Positions 13,901 to 28,900 of a DNA stretch of 64,000 bases are shown piece by piece. A program made the position numbers and the translations under genes. Below the pieces are notes generated by a model. That model was given only the letters and a program-made list of their open reading frames with translations, was not told where the DNA came from and ran no database searches. The DNA is taken from contig JAIPMN010006237.1 in assembly GCA_020650975.1 (NCBI GenBank), positions 2,851-66,850 of the forward strand, read 5' to 3'. The number at the start of each line of letters is the position of its first letter. Position 1 is the first letter of the stretch. This DNA comes from Apostichopus californicus. Its lineage: Eukaryota > Echinodermata > Holothuroidea > Aspidochirotida > Stichopodidae.

Positions 13901-16900
13901 TTTGCCTCTCGCCTTGATAGCTGTAAGCTTTAATTTTAATTAAGCTATTTTGTATGATCAGAAATGAACATGACTGTCATGCCATGTGAAAAATTGGGCA
14001 AAATTTAAAGTATCACTGTTAGACCTTCTAAATAGAAGCAAAGTGCTACTGTATGTAGAGGATAAACAATGCCATTTTGTAAAGAACAATGGCCATTGTC
14101 TGTGATGTCTTTGTTAGACCTAATGGAAGCAAAGTGCTACTGTAAGCAGCTGTGACACACAGATGCCAGCTTACCAAAGCCATTTAGTGTAGTGAAAAGA
14201 CATGAAGCCTAAAACACTTGAGTTCAGTTCTGTTAGAGGATAACAATGCCATTTAGAAAAGAACAATGGCCATTGTCTCTGAGGTCTTTATTTAATTCCT
14301 CAGATGATCAGCAAACGTAAAAATTATGGAAATTGTTGTATTAAATTTAAATTTTCAAACAAATTTAGGACTAGAAATTTCAGTCTTTTCATTATGGATA
14401 TCACAAACAGTTCATTGGAATATAATGTGAAGTGAAAAGATGCGTTGTTTGATTGTAAGGAAAATCGGTTAAAACTGGTGCAAGAGATTCCAGAGTAGTT
14501 CAATCACTCACAGACATTTCCAATTTCCCCCTCCTCTGTCATGCTTTCATTGTGACAGTATTTATTATTAGCATATTAACAGAAATATTACTTTTTGTTA
14601 AAAAAAACACTGAAAACAACACAGAAAATAAACAGTGTAGACAACACATGCAGCCAACCCACATTACACAGTTGTGTCCCTGCCAGTCCAGCGAGAAAGA
14701 TGCAGAGATTATTGAGAAGGTATTAAATGGTATCGCAAGAATGTTAAAAATGAGCCGTGATGGAGCGTGTGGATCAACATTATGACACGATGGTGTTTCT
14801 TACTTATAAGATGCATGAAATTAGTGGAATGATAAGTCGGGCAAAAATAAATCCATATTCTTTATTTACATTTTGTATCACTAGAATTGGCTGAAATTCT
14901 TCTACAAAGGCACCTCATTTGCATATGGAAGCCATTTTTTAATTTAATATGGTACTATCGTAGAGTAAGTAACATCGATTAATGAAACATCTTGTGTGGA
15001 GCTCTTTGCTGTAACTCGTGAACAATATCGACCTCTTTTGTATATGGAAGACATTGGTTAATAAGGTATGGTACTATCGTAAAGTTAATAACATCGAATA
15101 ACAACAAAAAAATCTTGTGTGGAGCTCTTTGCTGTAATTCGTTAACACTAGACCTCATTTGCATATGGAATACAGTGGTTAATAAGGTATGGTACTATCA
15201 CAAAGTTAATAACATCGAATAACAAAAAATCTTGTGTGGAGCTCTTTGCTGTAACTTGTTAATACTAGACCTCATTAGCATATGGAAGACAGTGGTTATA
15301 AGGTGTGGTACTATCGTAAAGTCAATAACATCGATAAAAAAAATATATTGTGTGGAGGTCTTTGCTGTAACTCGTTAACAATATGACCTCATTTGCATAT
15401 GGAACACAGTGGTTAATAACGTATGGTACTATCGTAAAGTCAATAACATCAATAAAAAAAAAGTATTGTGAGGAACTGTTTGCTGTAACTCGTTAACAAT
15501 ATGTTCTCATTTGCATATGGAAGACATTAGTTAATATGGAACCCTAAAAAAAAGAAAGTCAATATCGGTATTAAAACCAGACTCATTATTCCTATGAGGA
15601 CTCAACTACGTATAATACACCTCCTATGTGTCTGTTGGGTGTACATTACAGTATTGGCTTGCTAACATTAACATTTATTCATTACTAACACGTATACATA
15701 TCTTGATGTGGATGATATCAAAGCCATTTATACCTACTAACATGACTAAAGGCTTATATCATGGGCGATATATTAAAACGAACCATATACGGTAAACTTA
15801 AGCATGCGATATAATATATTTATATGGTTTGTTTAGATCTATCGCCCACGATATACATTAGTATTTGTTGGGGCTTGGTTTGTAATTTTACCAAAACATG
15901 AAAATCAGTAACCAATTTCCTTTCTCCATTCTTTAACTACTTCATATGTTGACCTCATTACTGGTTATTTTGCCATCAAGACTTTGTAATCTGCCAAATG
16001 GGGACATTTGTGCACAAAATTGCCATTCTGCTTTCTTTTTTTATATATATTTTTTTCATTGTTAATAGTCACCTTTGAAGATCAATCCGTGTAAGCAGGT
16101 TACCAACGAGTTGGTGTACGAGACGTGGTCTTCAGAATGAAAGGCTGCCCTCAGTTGGGTATTGGTTAGGACTAGCGACAACGCCTCCAGTGTGTGTTTC
16201 AGCTGCACGGTGGGTATTATCTGTCGATGTAGTAGGCTCCAGTACACGTACTGGAAACGAGAGCAATCAAATATAAAAAATATTTGTTTACGACCCGATT
16301 TTTATGGGTCGGGCGGCAGCTTGGAATTTGTTGAAATTGTGAAGTTTGTGGACAAGTTGTTAGCAATATGCGACTCCAGGTCGCCAGGAATTATAAAAAA
16401 AGCGAATTTCAAATCGATAAGACCAGGGGTGGGCAACCTTTTTGAATGAATGGGCCAGATATAAGGAGTGAAAAATAGACTGGGCCGCGCCTAACCAACG
16501 ACCTGCTGTTAATTTCAAACCTTTGATTCCGAGGACTTTCAAGCAATAGGTGTGTGTACTTAATCTGTATTCACAAAAACATAATGTCAATACAGTACAG
16601 TTGATAATTAATGGGGATAATAGGCCTACCTGACAGCAACATTAGTGCCGATAAATTCTAAGCAGCTAGCTCGTTTTTGTGATGATGAAAATAGATTGAT
16701 TTTTTTTCTTCTTGTTGAGACATCTCACAGGCCGCAAAAAAATCACTGGCGGGCCGCATGTGGCCCGCGGGCTGTAGGTTGCCCACCCCTGGATTAGACG
16801 TATCTCTGAACGGCCCATTTTAAATTTAAATTTGAAGTCTCCCTCACCTCAACACAAGTCATTACTATCCTACACACATTCTCCCTGCTGGACTCAGCAA

Positions 16901-19900
16901 CGTCTAGTTTTAGCATCTCTGTGGCTATAAGGTATTCCTTGATGGCACCCGACATCCACCTTAGAAATGTTGCATGATGGGTACTATGGAAGACCTCCTT
17001 CATTTGCTCTATATAGTCTCTATCAGCCCCTTCCTCTTCCCCCAGTGGGTCGTCTGTCTGCTCCTCCAGGTCCCTTAGTACCCTATGAGGCTCTGGTAGC
17101 TGATGAACAAACTCTTGAATCTAAAAAAAAAACATGATTTTTTAATTTTTTAAATAAATAACTGCTTTCATTTCAAAGAGTACATATTTAACCAGATTCC
17201 AATACCCTGTCACATTTACACTGTTGAACCCAATTAAATTTTATCTGGAAAATGTTTGACTAGAACAAGCAGCAGGAATAATACACATAATTTATTAGTG
17301 CGACAGAGGGGAAGGTTCTTAGGGATACTTGTAGTGAAGAGGGGGGGGGGGGAGGGGCGAAGCTATATAAAAATCAAAGTGTCCCTTGTTTTGCTCCAGT
17401 ATGTGCATCATAGTAGTCAACAACTAGTTGCAATGAACAACAACAAAATGAACACACAAATTGATGCATCAATTTGAAACTCTGTTGTGTTTGGTCAAAA
17501 CGGTGTCTCTTTGACACCCAGAGAGTCTTAACCTGCATATTGCGAGGTTCATAAGAAAGCCAAGCCAAACATATAATGTTGTAATTACTGCACTATAAAC
17601 AATAAACTGTCTATGATATAGGTCGGCTCTCACTTAATATTAAATATTAATATAAAAGATAACTCTTTTTTCTTATATTGACAAGAAAACTTATGCCATA
17701 GGAATACTGATGTCATAATGCATTTACTAAACTATACTGTCGCTAATTAACTCTTCTCTCAGTCAGTTGATACTAAAGTTAACCCCTCTCTCAGATGTGT
17801 CAAAATCGGGGGACAAGCCGAGCGGACTTTACAATGATGTCACCATGGCGAACTATATACTGCCCCTGATTGAGTCTGCTCTCAGACAGTAATATTTCAG
17901 GTAACATCTTCTTGCATTGCCACGAGCCACGAGACAAGCCGAGCCGAAAGGAACAAAGACGTCATCGTGTACCTCCTAGACTATACTATAAGTCAGCAAT
18001 ATTAATCTTAAAATTATCTGACTTTCTCTTTCTCCTCTGCGGACAAATTAGCGAAGCTTTGACATAACCTCACCTGAGTCAGGAGACTACCAATGGAGGC
18101 TTCCAGAAGTGCTGACTGGATTGGCTTCTCTTGTGAGAGCGGTTGTTTCTCTGTTACCTCCTCCTGGGGTTTCACAACGTTTTCTTTGGTGATCGTCGGT
18201 GGACTGGCTTCAGTCACCGATAATTCTAAGCCGAGTGAAATGCACTCTGGGAGGTGATAAAAATCAAATTCCTGGAAAAACCAAAGAAAAAAAAATTATT
18301 GAAAAATTCTAAACATTTTTCAAGTTCACTGGCACCATTCTTATTATTTTGTATCCTTAACATGTCCAGCCGTTCAATTATGACTCAAATTGTTGTTATA
18401 ATTTTGTATATTTGACACTTTTTCTTTACATCCTTGACATGTGTCAATGAGTTGTCAGTATACATTTAGACTTGCTGTGGGCTTTTTTCCCAGGATATTT
18501 CCCAGGAATAAATGCTGTTAGTATCAAACCACAGTCTTAAATAGAATAAAACATTTTATGAAAATTTTCTATCAAGTTCAAAACCTATTCCAATTTCAGG
18601 CTATTGTGAAACAAAGTTCTTTAAGCTACTCAATTCCTTGGAACAAATATGAATTGTATCTTCTCTCTATCTCGCAATATAATTAGTTATCACGTCATTT
18701 GTGAATATGCAAATCTTCCGTCAAAACTAATGTTTATGACATACGACCACCTTCTCGTCAGAAGAAAACCCTGAAGAGAATTTGATGTTTGGGCAGAGCA
18801 AATAATCCTACCTGAGCAACCATTATGCTGAGAATATCCTCCACTGAAAGATGAGACAGAAGTTGAGCACAGACCTTGCTGGTGGGTAGGACAGAGTCTT
18901 GATGGATGCAAACAGCTGTGACCACTGACTTATACCATTCCTAACCAGAAACACACACAAAAAAACGAAAAACATGTCAACAGATCATAATAATAATTAA
19001 TAATTAACAGTTCTTATATAGCGCAACTTACAATAAAGTCTCGGCGCGCTGTACTTAACCCTGGCCATTGGTAACTTGTCACACCTACACACCAAAGTGT
19101 GCGCAATTCAAACAATCTCTCCTGAGGCACCACAGCCACGTGTCCACTGGGGGACTTCCCATAGGGTGCAGCCACAAACCGACGCACGCAACTATATTTA
19201 CAAGTCACCTCGCAAGTCCCCATTTATACACCTGGGTGAAGAGAGGCAATGGAGATAAAGTGCCTTGCCCAAGGACATAATGTAATGATCTGGCCAGGGC
19301 TCGAACCTGTAATCCTTAGATCACAAGTCCACTGCCTTAACAACTTGACCACAACGCCCTCCAGATGAAGTTTCCCTTATTATTTGGGGGGCAAATCTGT
19401 TTAATGTTCAGTGATTTCTTACGACAAACTTTAAAGGAAAAGTGTGAGTTATTATGCGCACAAAATATTGCGAGCACGAATTGAAAACCACTGAGGGAAA
19501 TATCTAAAATATTTTAAAATACTGATGAAAAGATTACTGAAATATTAAACGTTTGGGGATCATTTTGAAAATATAAAACGTTCAGATTTCTACAACCGGT
19601 ATAGTTCTTCAAGACCTCTACAGAGTTTGAACACACACACACAAAGATAAAAACTTCCTCTTTCAACCATTCTTCAGGCAAACAGCGATTATTCTTTCAC
19701 CAATTCCAGCGCAGTGTAGTGAACAAATTTCTCCCGACACATCAGGAAAAGTACTACAATTGCACGCTTTACCTTTCTTTTAGAAGCATTTACTCCTCCA
19801 GGCATATGACACTTTAAGTGTTTTTTTCTTGTTTTTGTATTTTAATGTGACTTTCAACCATTTACTCGCTTGGCTTGGCTTCTTGCTTGCTTGGAGGAGC

Positions 19901-22900
19901 AGCACAGGGTGCAGCTCAGACATGTATTTATCATCCCTAAACAACTGCTTGATGTCCTTGCGTGTTAGTGCTATATGGATAGAGGAGGGAGGAGGGCTGG
20001 TGAAAGTAATGGAAGTAACGTAGGAGGAAGAAATCGGGGGAAAGCAGAGGTGTATGAGATGAAGATATGAGGAGATGGAGAGAGAGAAATTTGTAAAATT
20101 GTGGCCGAGTGGATAAAGGCGGTGGCATTTGAAGCAATGAGGCTTAGTAATCTGGAGGTTCAGGGTTTCATTGCCCGCCGGGTCGTAGTAAGGTGGGTTT
20201 TTCATCCAAGAGCAATCTATGGTTTTCCCATCTGGAATGACTTTCTAAATTGAAAAGATTCCAAATTTGAGTTAAAATGTTGAATTGGAAGCCACCCTAC
20301 GAGTAAGTTGTAATCCATAAGCCCTTGCGGGTTTCTCCCACATTTGTTGTCGCTTAAGTTTCATAAAGTTTCCGCTGATTATTATTATTATTATTGTTTT
20401 TCTTAAACTTACTTTATTGGTTTCTCTTGGAAGATCAAGCAGCTTTGCTTTAGAAGGACTGCTGGATCCAGTCTGACTGGAGCCTCCAGCCAGTACTGCT
20501 TTGTACTTCTGCAAGAGTACAAGTAATCGTGGATGTCTGAAACAAAGAAAGAAACGACCAAATATTTATATTATCTATATTAATATTAAGAAAATGAAAA
20601 TGACAAATGACAATGCTTTCCACCATTTTGAAAGATGACACAAAATTGTTTAACCCTTTGAGAAATCAGAAAAAGGAAACAGTACACACAAGATTGTCAC
20701 AAATTTAATTTCTAACTTTAAGCAAATTTGTTTTTCATAACATTGTACCATTTTTTAAGCATATTTTCAAAAGGTGCCAAACCTCGAATAATACATCAAC
20801 AACATTTTACAATACAATCAAGCCAGTTTAGTTTCATCTTCTCATTTCGGATATCCATTATTATATCTTACATTACTGAATTTGACTGTTTACATAATAT
20901 TGATCTTTTGCAAAGATCAACATTTACAAAGTGATTGGTGAGTTAATTTTCATTACAAATGCATTGTCTATTCAGTCATATCTAACTCACATCATTGTAC
21001 GCCGTTCAATCGTGCAACAAAATATATGTTGGAGAAGATTTTCAAACTGATATTCTCTCTTGTTCGGTTAATATCTTACTTTATCCATCTTGCAGAATAT
21101 GAAACAAAAATAAAATAAAAAACTACCTCTTGCTTAAACCATCGTCCTCCAGAAACTTGAGTAGCTTCTCTGCATCATCGACAGACATTTGACTGGCACC
21201 CTCCACATTCTCACCGAGCATCATCTCGATACGCCGGCAGGCTAGACCGTCGGCGAGCTTTGTTAGGGCCAACCAATGGCAAGAGAGGAACGACTTAATG
21301 AGCAGACTTAAGAGGGCTCCTGATTGGCTGAGATGAATTCCCTCTAGACACTGCAACGCACTCTGAACCAACCGAGGTTTATTAAAGTGAAGGAAACGGA
21401 GGTTGATTGCGCGCACAAATAACCCGCTCGCGGCTGAGTTACGGTGAATTGCACTGAAAAGAGGGAGAAAGAAAGAATTTGAAAACATAAATATTATGAA
21501 ATGGAAGGCTCAACTAACAAGAGCCCAAGGGCACAATGGTTCCTTGCTTGTAAGGAATTTTTACAAGGGAGCAGCACTGTCATAAAATTGTTATGTGGTC
21601 CAATGTACACACACAATATTATTGCCAAAAATATCACAAATCAACCGTTGGGCCTTTTGAGAACCTGCTGAGGACCAGGTGTCTGATATGAGCAAGAGTT
21701 GACTTTTTTTTTGCAGAACTCACTGAATCATCCTAACTGTACTTATTAAGAATTTTAACAAAAAAAAAACATTGAACTCTAATAACTTTGCACCAAAAAC
21801 AATAGGGCACACCTTCTCACTATGGCGGATCTATATACCAAGTTTGAGTTTAGTCCAACTATCCCTTGTTGAGTTACAGTGTACAAGTGAACAGTGTACA
21901 AGCAAGTGTCACAGACACACACACACACAGACACACACATATACGCCAATCTGACTACATAAGTTTCTTTGCTAAAGAAAGGCACCAAAAAGGGTATGGT
22001 AGGCGGGTGAGAGAAATCGGGCAGGAATGTGATGGGTGGGTGGGGGGGGGAGTGGATGGGGTGGGTATGGGAAGACACCTACCTGATAAGATATTGCACT
22101 GGGTGTTCGTGAGAGAGTTGGACCAAATCATTGACATGATTTACTATCAGCCAGGTCATCGGTTCTGCATCTCCGTAGCTCTCACACTGTTAGAGATAAA
22201 GAAAAAACCTCCAATCAAGAACAGCTATTTCTCAGTGCAATGGTTACCGGTTCTTATGTTCCGTCAAACGCTATTAAAAAAGTGTGTCTTCTCCAAACAT
22301 AGGTTACACACTAGTTGATGATAAGCTCATCATTACAGACCCACAATGACAATATTCAGCTCTGAGGTTTGCATCCAAATCAAAACAGTCCTAGGAACAC
22401 CTGTTGTGCAGACATTGTTTTGTCTACGCTAAATTTCTTCTGACGCCATTTACATTCCTAGCCAAGTACTTCCTCTTCCCTCTTTCAAATTTCCTTCCAC
22501 AATGTCCTCATAGGCTTCCTGTCCTATCCTTTTGTTCTTACTTAACTTTATATCAGAAAGACACATCAGCAATGGGAAGTTCAAAATTGTGAATACTTAC
22601 AACAAAGTCAGAGAAGAGTACCAAGGCCCCTCTCTTGACGATCTCTTCGGACATGGATAATTTAACTTCGTCCGATTGTTCCAGGTGATCTAGACTCCCC
22701 TGGGAGAGGGACTTGGAGAGGGGGGGTCTCTTAGGGGTGCGTAAGAAATCCATCCACTGGTCCTTCTCGCTGCATCCAAAAATCAGGAGAAGCTGGTGAT
22801 GAAAGTGAGGGAATAGTAAGGTTAGCTCTATTTTGAGAGACTTTAAGAGGTACATTTAAAATTGAATCTTTTTATTATGTTTCTTCCATCCGTATTATTA

Positions 22901-25900
22901 TTCCATCGTTATGGGCTGCATGTTCTCAACTGACCAACTTTCTGCAACCAAAATAAAGACATTGAAACTTGTTGTCACCTTGCATACACATATGTTCCCA
23001 ACCCCTCCCTGTCCCCCTCCCCCCTCCCTCCCTCCCCTTCCTCCCCTTCCTCCCCTCCCTCCCCTCCCTCCCAAAAAAATGATGGATCATAGAACTCTTG
23101 TCAAATTGCAATCATGCTTTGATATGAGAAAGATTTGGTGAGACTTTGTGTAAAATAAAAATACATTTTTGCAAAATGTGGAAGAGAAATTCTTGTTCAT
23201 CGCTATTTAAGATGAGTTTGCTTTTACCTGACACCATTCAATCACTATGAGCGGTTGAGTTGCTATCAGGCCGACGAAACATGAGTTGAGTTGCTCCAGA
23301 GAAAACCAGCAACGATGAGAAGATGCTTTTAGCATGGCTGACATTGCTAGAGGAACCTTTCTGAAAGCCCCTAGATATGAATAAGAGAAAGTGAACAAAT
23401 ATTAAAGAAAAATATGGAAACTATATGATTCCACCATCATCATCATCGTCATTATCGGTGTAGTTTTGGTCAGATACTGATGTATGTTAATGACCGGTAT
23501 GCTCTTTAAATATGACTGAGATGTTTTAAAGAAGTTTTCAAAAGCTTCAAAGACTTTACAGAAAGTGTATAACCAGAGGAAACACTGTCGTCAGCGCACA
23601 ATTGCTTACGAAATTGATCAAGGAGTGTGGACTTGGGTGCATAATCAGCAGACATGGGACAAAGGGCAATGCGGGGATCATTTTATCTGAGACTTACGGG
23701 TGAAAGAAATTCTAGCATTTGTGCCCATACTGTGATCTGTGGAGGTATGAAACGTTTATTTTTTGCTCGGGGTGCATGTGTAGGCAGCAGAACCAGATTT
23801 GAAGATAGAATCTGAAGAAAGAAAGAAAGCGTTACCTGATTTGAACATGTGAGTGAGATAAAGCAACAGTCTAGCTGCTTCCTGGGCCAGGAAGTGATCA
23901 TCTTTACCGATCATCTTGGGTTGGGTGAACTGTTCCGTAAGGCTGGAAGCAACAAACCCGATGGTCTGCAGCAAGAACCTGAAAGGAAAACAAATTGGGG
24001 AAAATATGACAGCTGATAACAATAAATTTGTCAAATGTACTTCAAGGGGGAAAAATGTTATTGTGTAAATTTCTTTTGACGAACATGAAGTGGGGGGGGG
24101 GGGAGGGAGGGGAGAGAAGGTAGGAGGGAGGGAAGGTAGNNNNNNNNNNTAAGAATTGAGGCATTTCAGAAACAATGACAAAGGGAGGAGAGGGAAGGGA
24201 GGGGAGGGAGGGAGAGAGGGGAGGGAAGGAGGGAGGGAAGGTAGGAGGGAGGGAAGGGATTATGGAGGGAGGTTAGGTGGGTGGGCGGGTGGGTGGGAGG
24301 GAGGGAGAGATGGAGGGAGGGAGGGAGGGAAGCCTTTACTCATAGGCCAACTTTCAAGTTCCATACCAAACTGGTACCCGTTACATCATTATATTCATTG
24401 GCAATTTTAAGAAATTTGTTTATAATAAAAAACAATTTTTCTGCCATTTTTGAAATACCAAATCCTTGCCTAGAAACTCCCAACGCTACCACTGAGCCAA
24501 TGACAAAGTAAACAAATACAATAAAAAAAAAATTGAAAAAGTACTTCGACAATTAGGGGAAAGGCAAAGTATATAACCAACCTAGCAAATATTTCCTCTG
24601 GTTTGTTTGGCATTCTGGTCACCAAGTCATCATCTTTATCCTTCTCCTCGTCCTCGGGACAGACAAAGAGATCGACGGTGAGACCGAGCTCCTTGAGACG
24701 CGAGAGAACCGTCTCTTCCTTGGACTGCGTGGTCAGCATGCACAGAAGAACCAGCACCAGGGCTAACCAACGCTGAACGGATTTCCGGCTGGCCTTCAAA
24801 ATATAAATAATTTTCCGAAACAATTTACTCGGAACTTGGCAGAAATCACTTGAGGATTCTTACGAATTCAGAATTTTATTTGCTAAAACCTTTCATGATA
24901 TTTGATACAAAAAAACCGGGAACAATGAAGTTGATTAGGTTGACCAGTCATGTTTCATTTCTAATTATTAATATATATTATTCAAAAAGTTTTTCAAAGT
25001 CTTTCAAATTGCTTTTCCTACATAATGAAAAACAGGGTCTAGGTTACGAATTAATAAGGACCAATCAAATTCATTGACAAACTTGTTCATTTAACCATGA
25101 TTTGTGCAAAAATCTAAGGAGAGGTCTCATTTTTATTGATCTTTTATTAAGAAGATACTTTGCAGTTTTGGCAAAATTGCTTACCAAACATAAAAAAAAA
25201 TTGATTTTAGAGAACATCATTTGAAGAAATTATTAATTGATTGCAGATTTCGTAGAATTACTCAACTTTCTGTATTAAACTGCAATGTGCAAAACTGGAA
25301 GAAAACGTTAACATTACAACCTTTGTTTTAAATAATATGCATACTTGGAAGAAAATTGTATTACAAGTATGTCCCACTGCTCCACCTAAGGTTCAAGATA
25401 ATTACAACAGACATGGAGACAAACACTGGACAAACAGATTTACAGACAGACAGACAAATAGAAAGTAAATTGATACTTACCAACGGACAAGGGACGAGGA
25501 ACAGAGCCTTGAGGAGGATGTCAACTGGGCGGAGAGCAATGGGAGAGACGGTGCCAAGGAGGTGATGAAGAGTGGAGAGGGCCTCGGCTGTATCAATGTC
25601 CACCTGTATCAAAGGGATATAAAAGGGGGGGGGTTTAGTGGACCTTAGGACAGTTCTTTAAGAAATATAGCAGGCTGGCCTTTGTCCAACATCAATTATT
25701 GAGTTAAGGTTGTCTGTCGATTTGGAACAGCTGTTTGTCCAACAAAGTGATGAATAATTGTAAAAGTCTTTCTAAAGTGATTACAAATTTTTTGGCGTAA
25801 ATATCCTGTTTAATTCTTCGACTAGTCTTGCAAAAACACGACATGCATCATTTTGATTTAATACTTTCAAACACTCTTAGAATTTTGTAAATGCTGATGA

Positions 25901-28900
25901 AGGTATCATTAAAGTGGCATTTCAGGACAGGTTCCGAAAAATTTATATTTGGATGATTTTTAGCCACACCCCTCTCCCGATTCACTATGTATCAACTTTC
26001 TCCCTCTTGACCCTTGTGTTCACTTGTGTGTGTAATAATGCCTGTCACATATGAAGAGTGACACTTGAGTGACAGACCAAAGACACCCCACACTGCTAGT
26101 TCCATAGAAATCTTTGGTAGACCTAGATGGTGCTATACAAAATAAATACCAAAATAGCTCTACACCAATTTTTGAGAACCAAAATCGAGAGATATATGAA
26201 GTTTCATCAAAATTTCGTTTCTGGTAAAATAAAAGGCACTGCTTGGATTAAGAGAACAAAGATCATTGTTATTTTCAGTAGGTCTTCTGTATAAATTGCT
26301 CTCCTCTCACAAATAAAGTACCTCTTGTCTGGCCAGTAAAGGCATCAGTAGATCCACCACCTGTCTCGATAATCGTTTCCATTTCTCTTCGCTCTCCCTG
26401 TGCGCTTGGTACAAGACTGGTACGAGCAGCTCCAGAACCTAAAACAAACAAAGCAAGCACATACTAACTTAAGAAAAAGGAATAGGTCAGGGGTCATGTC
26501 ATATTTGAGCCATCACACAAGACAATCAATCTATGAATCGTGGTGAAATTTGTAGTCCAATTTCCTTCCTTTTTTCCGATGTTTTCTCAAGATATTATCT
26601 ATTCAAGTTTGTGTCGAAAGCGAAGTTGAAGCCTACATGTATGATGGCATTGAAGAATGCTCACAAAAAATAACAGAAAATTGTGTCCCCCCAAACTCTT
26701 TAATGTTAAGATAGTTTGACATCAACCCCCAGGGTACCATAAGTAAATGTGAGGCTTGCCAATTGAATGAAAATACCAAAAATCGAAAGTGAATTGTTTT
26801 TATTTAATGTAAATGTAACCAAGGATTAAAAAGGATTAAGACAAACCTCGTGATACTTGATGAGAGTGAGAAGATTAGAAACCACAACCTCTCTCATGAT
26901 GTCCAATTCCTTGGACGATTCCGACTTATTCTGACCTTTGACCACAAACAGGTCTTGAACCAAAGGACGGAATGCTGGGATAACTGTCAATAGAGAAAGG
27001 GGAAGAATGTATAAATTATATATGGAGTTCTCAAAGGCTGAAAAGAAAACTGCACAGTTTTTAGTTTATTTTCAAGAAACACTGTAACAGACGTTTTGGT
27101 TTTGAAGAAGAAATTATTACTAGGGACGGCATTTGAATGATACCAAAGAAAAACTGTATAAATTTTTTTTTGAGGAGGCTGGGAAAAGATTGAAAGTGTT
27201 CAACTCACTTTACAAATATACAACTTGCGATAAAAAATGGATGAAAGGCTTTATTGTTGATTAGTTTGTGAAAGTTTGCATATAGTGAAGTACATACTAA
27301 AAAGACCGGAAATATTTCAAGATATGTAGTCAATCAAAATTTTAATTGTTTCCAAATCTCTCATTAAAGTTTCACTGGGTGAGAAAAACCTAGAAGGACG
27401 TTTTAGTTTTGATAATAAAATCGTATTTTGAGTATAATTTTATAGGTTTGTTAAAATTGTTAACCAAACTGAAAAAAAGAAAATGAAAAGAAGTGAAATT
27501 TCTTTGAGATAATGGTTTAATTTATTATTTTTAACTCCCTTACTGTGAGTGGAAGCTCTCTGGCCGCTGGCCATTATACCACCGGTCAACTGGATGATCT
27601 GAGGGAGGGCTATGACGGCCTTGGAATGGTATCGCTCGTGAGATAACATCACCAAGAAATGAAAGATGTGAGGAATCAGGAGTTGATAGTCTCTGTCAGA
27701 AGAAAGATATCACAAAGATTTAATAACGTAAAACATAGCAGGCACAAAAACTAAGAGAAAACAAAAAAAGGTTATTCAACCTCGGGATATTGCACAAATG
27801 TTAGTTCAAACTTGAATGAGTGGCTTTTAGTTGTGCTGATCTATTAGGCCCTGAAGGTTTGTCAAGTTTTCACCTTTTTAAAACTGATTTTAAACAATTC
27901 TAATGCTCTTTCCATCAGATGAAGTTACTTACCATGAGATGAGTCTTGATTTCTAGACAATTACTCCATTGTTCAGTACCACCATTATGGCTAAACAAGC
28001 TGCATATCAACAAGTAGTTACCCTTACCATTTACTGGGAATATATACGAATATTTACCTGGAATATATATGCAAATTAGCTACATCTGATGCCAAAGTTC
28101 ACTTGTTTTTGGAATTAATAACTTAAACATGTTAAAAGTTGATAATAAACTCAGGGAGCTTACCTTATCTGACCTTCTTCCATGTGCTCAAACTGCTTTA
28201 AAATAAAACCTAGAAATATCTGGGAAAGAAAAGTTTTCAAATCAGAGGTTGAAGAATCATAGAGTTATTTCCGGTAACATTAAGAGGTAATTTGTTAGCT
28301 TCCTTAACCCAGTTCAACATCTCGGCTGTTCGTTCAGAGTTTACAGCAATTCGGCAGAACGGACGTCTCTATCTTTGAATAAGATAGTGCTATCGTCTGC
28401 AAATTATTGACTCTGAGTTTAGCTGAGCAATCCATTAAGTTGTTAATGTGAAGTATAGAGAGAAATCGTCCGAATAAGTGGCACACCACTGGCTATGTGG
28501 TTCGTCCTGGAAAACATAGTTTATACCAACCGCTTGCTTCCTAGCCAATCATGACGAATCCCAAGGAGTCAGGAGCGCACTAGCATATCAAGTAAAATCT
28601 TATAATTAACAGTATCGCAAGCTATTGGTGAGAACTCCAAAAATATCGACACAGTGACTTCTTTTTTGCTGAAACCTTCAGTGATGTAACTTATCTACAT
28701 CTGCAGCAGCCATAATAGGAAGAGTGTTTCTTACGAATGAGAAGTTTATCAGCCACGGGGAAGTTAGCTTGTTATAGCCATTTACTCATTTCCTTTGATC
28801 AAAATGCGTTCATAATATAAAAAAAAAAATTTCAAATGATTTTAGTCTTATCCAATTTTTGAAATAATGGATGAGAACAGTTCTTTGTTTTAAAATTCCA

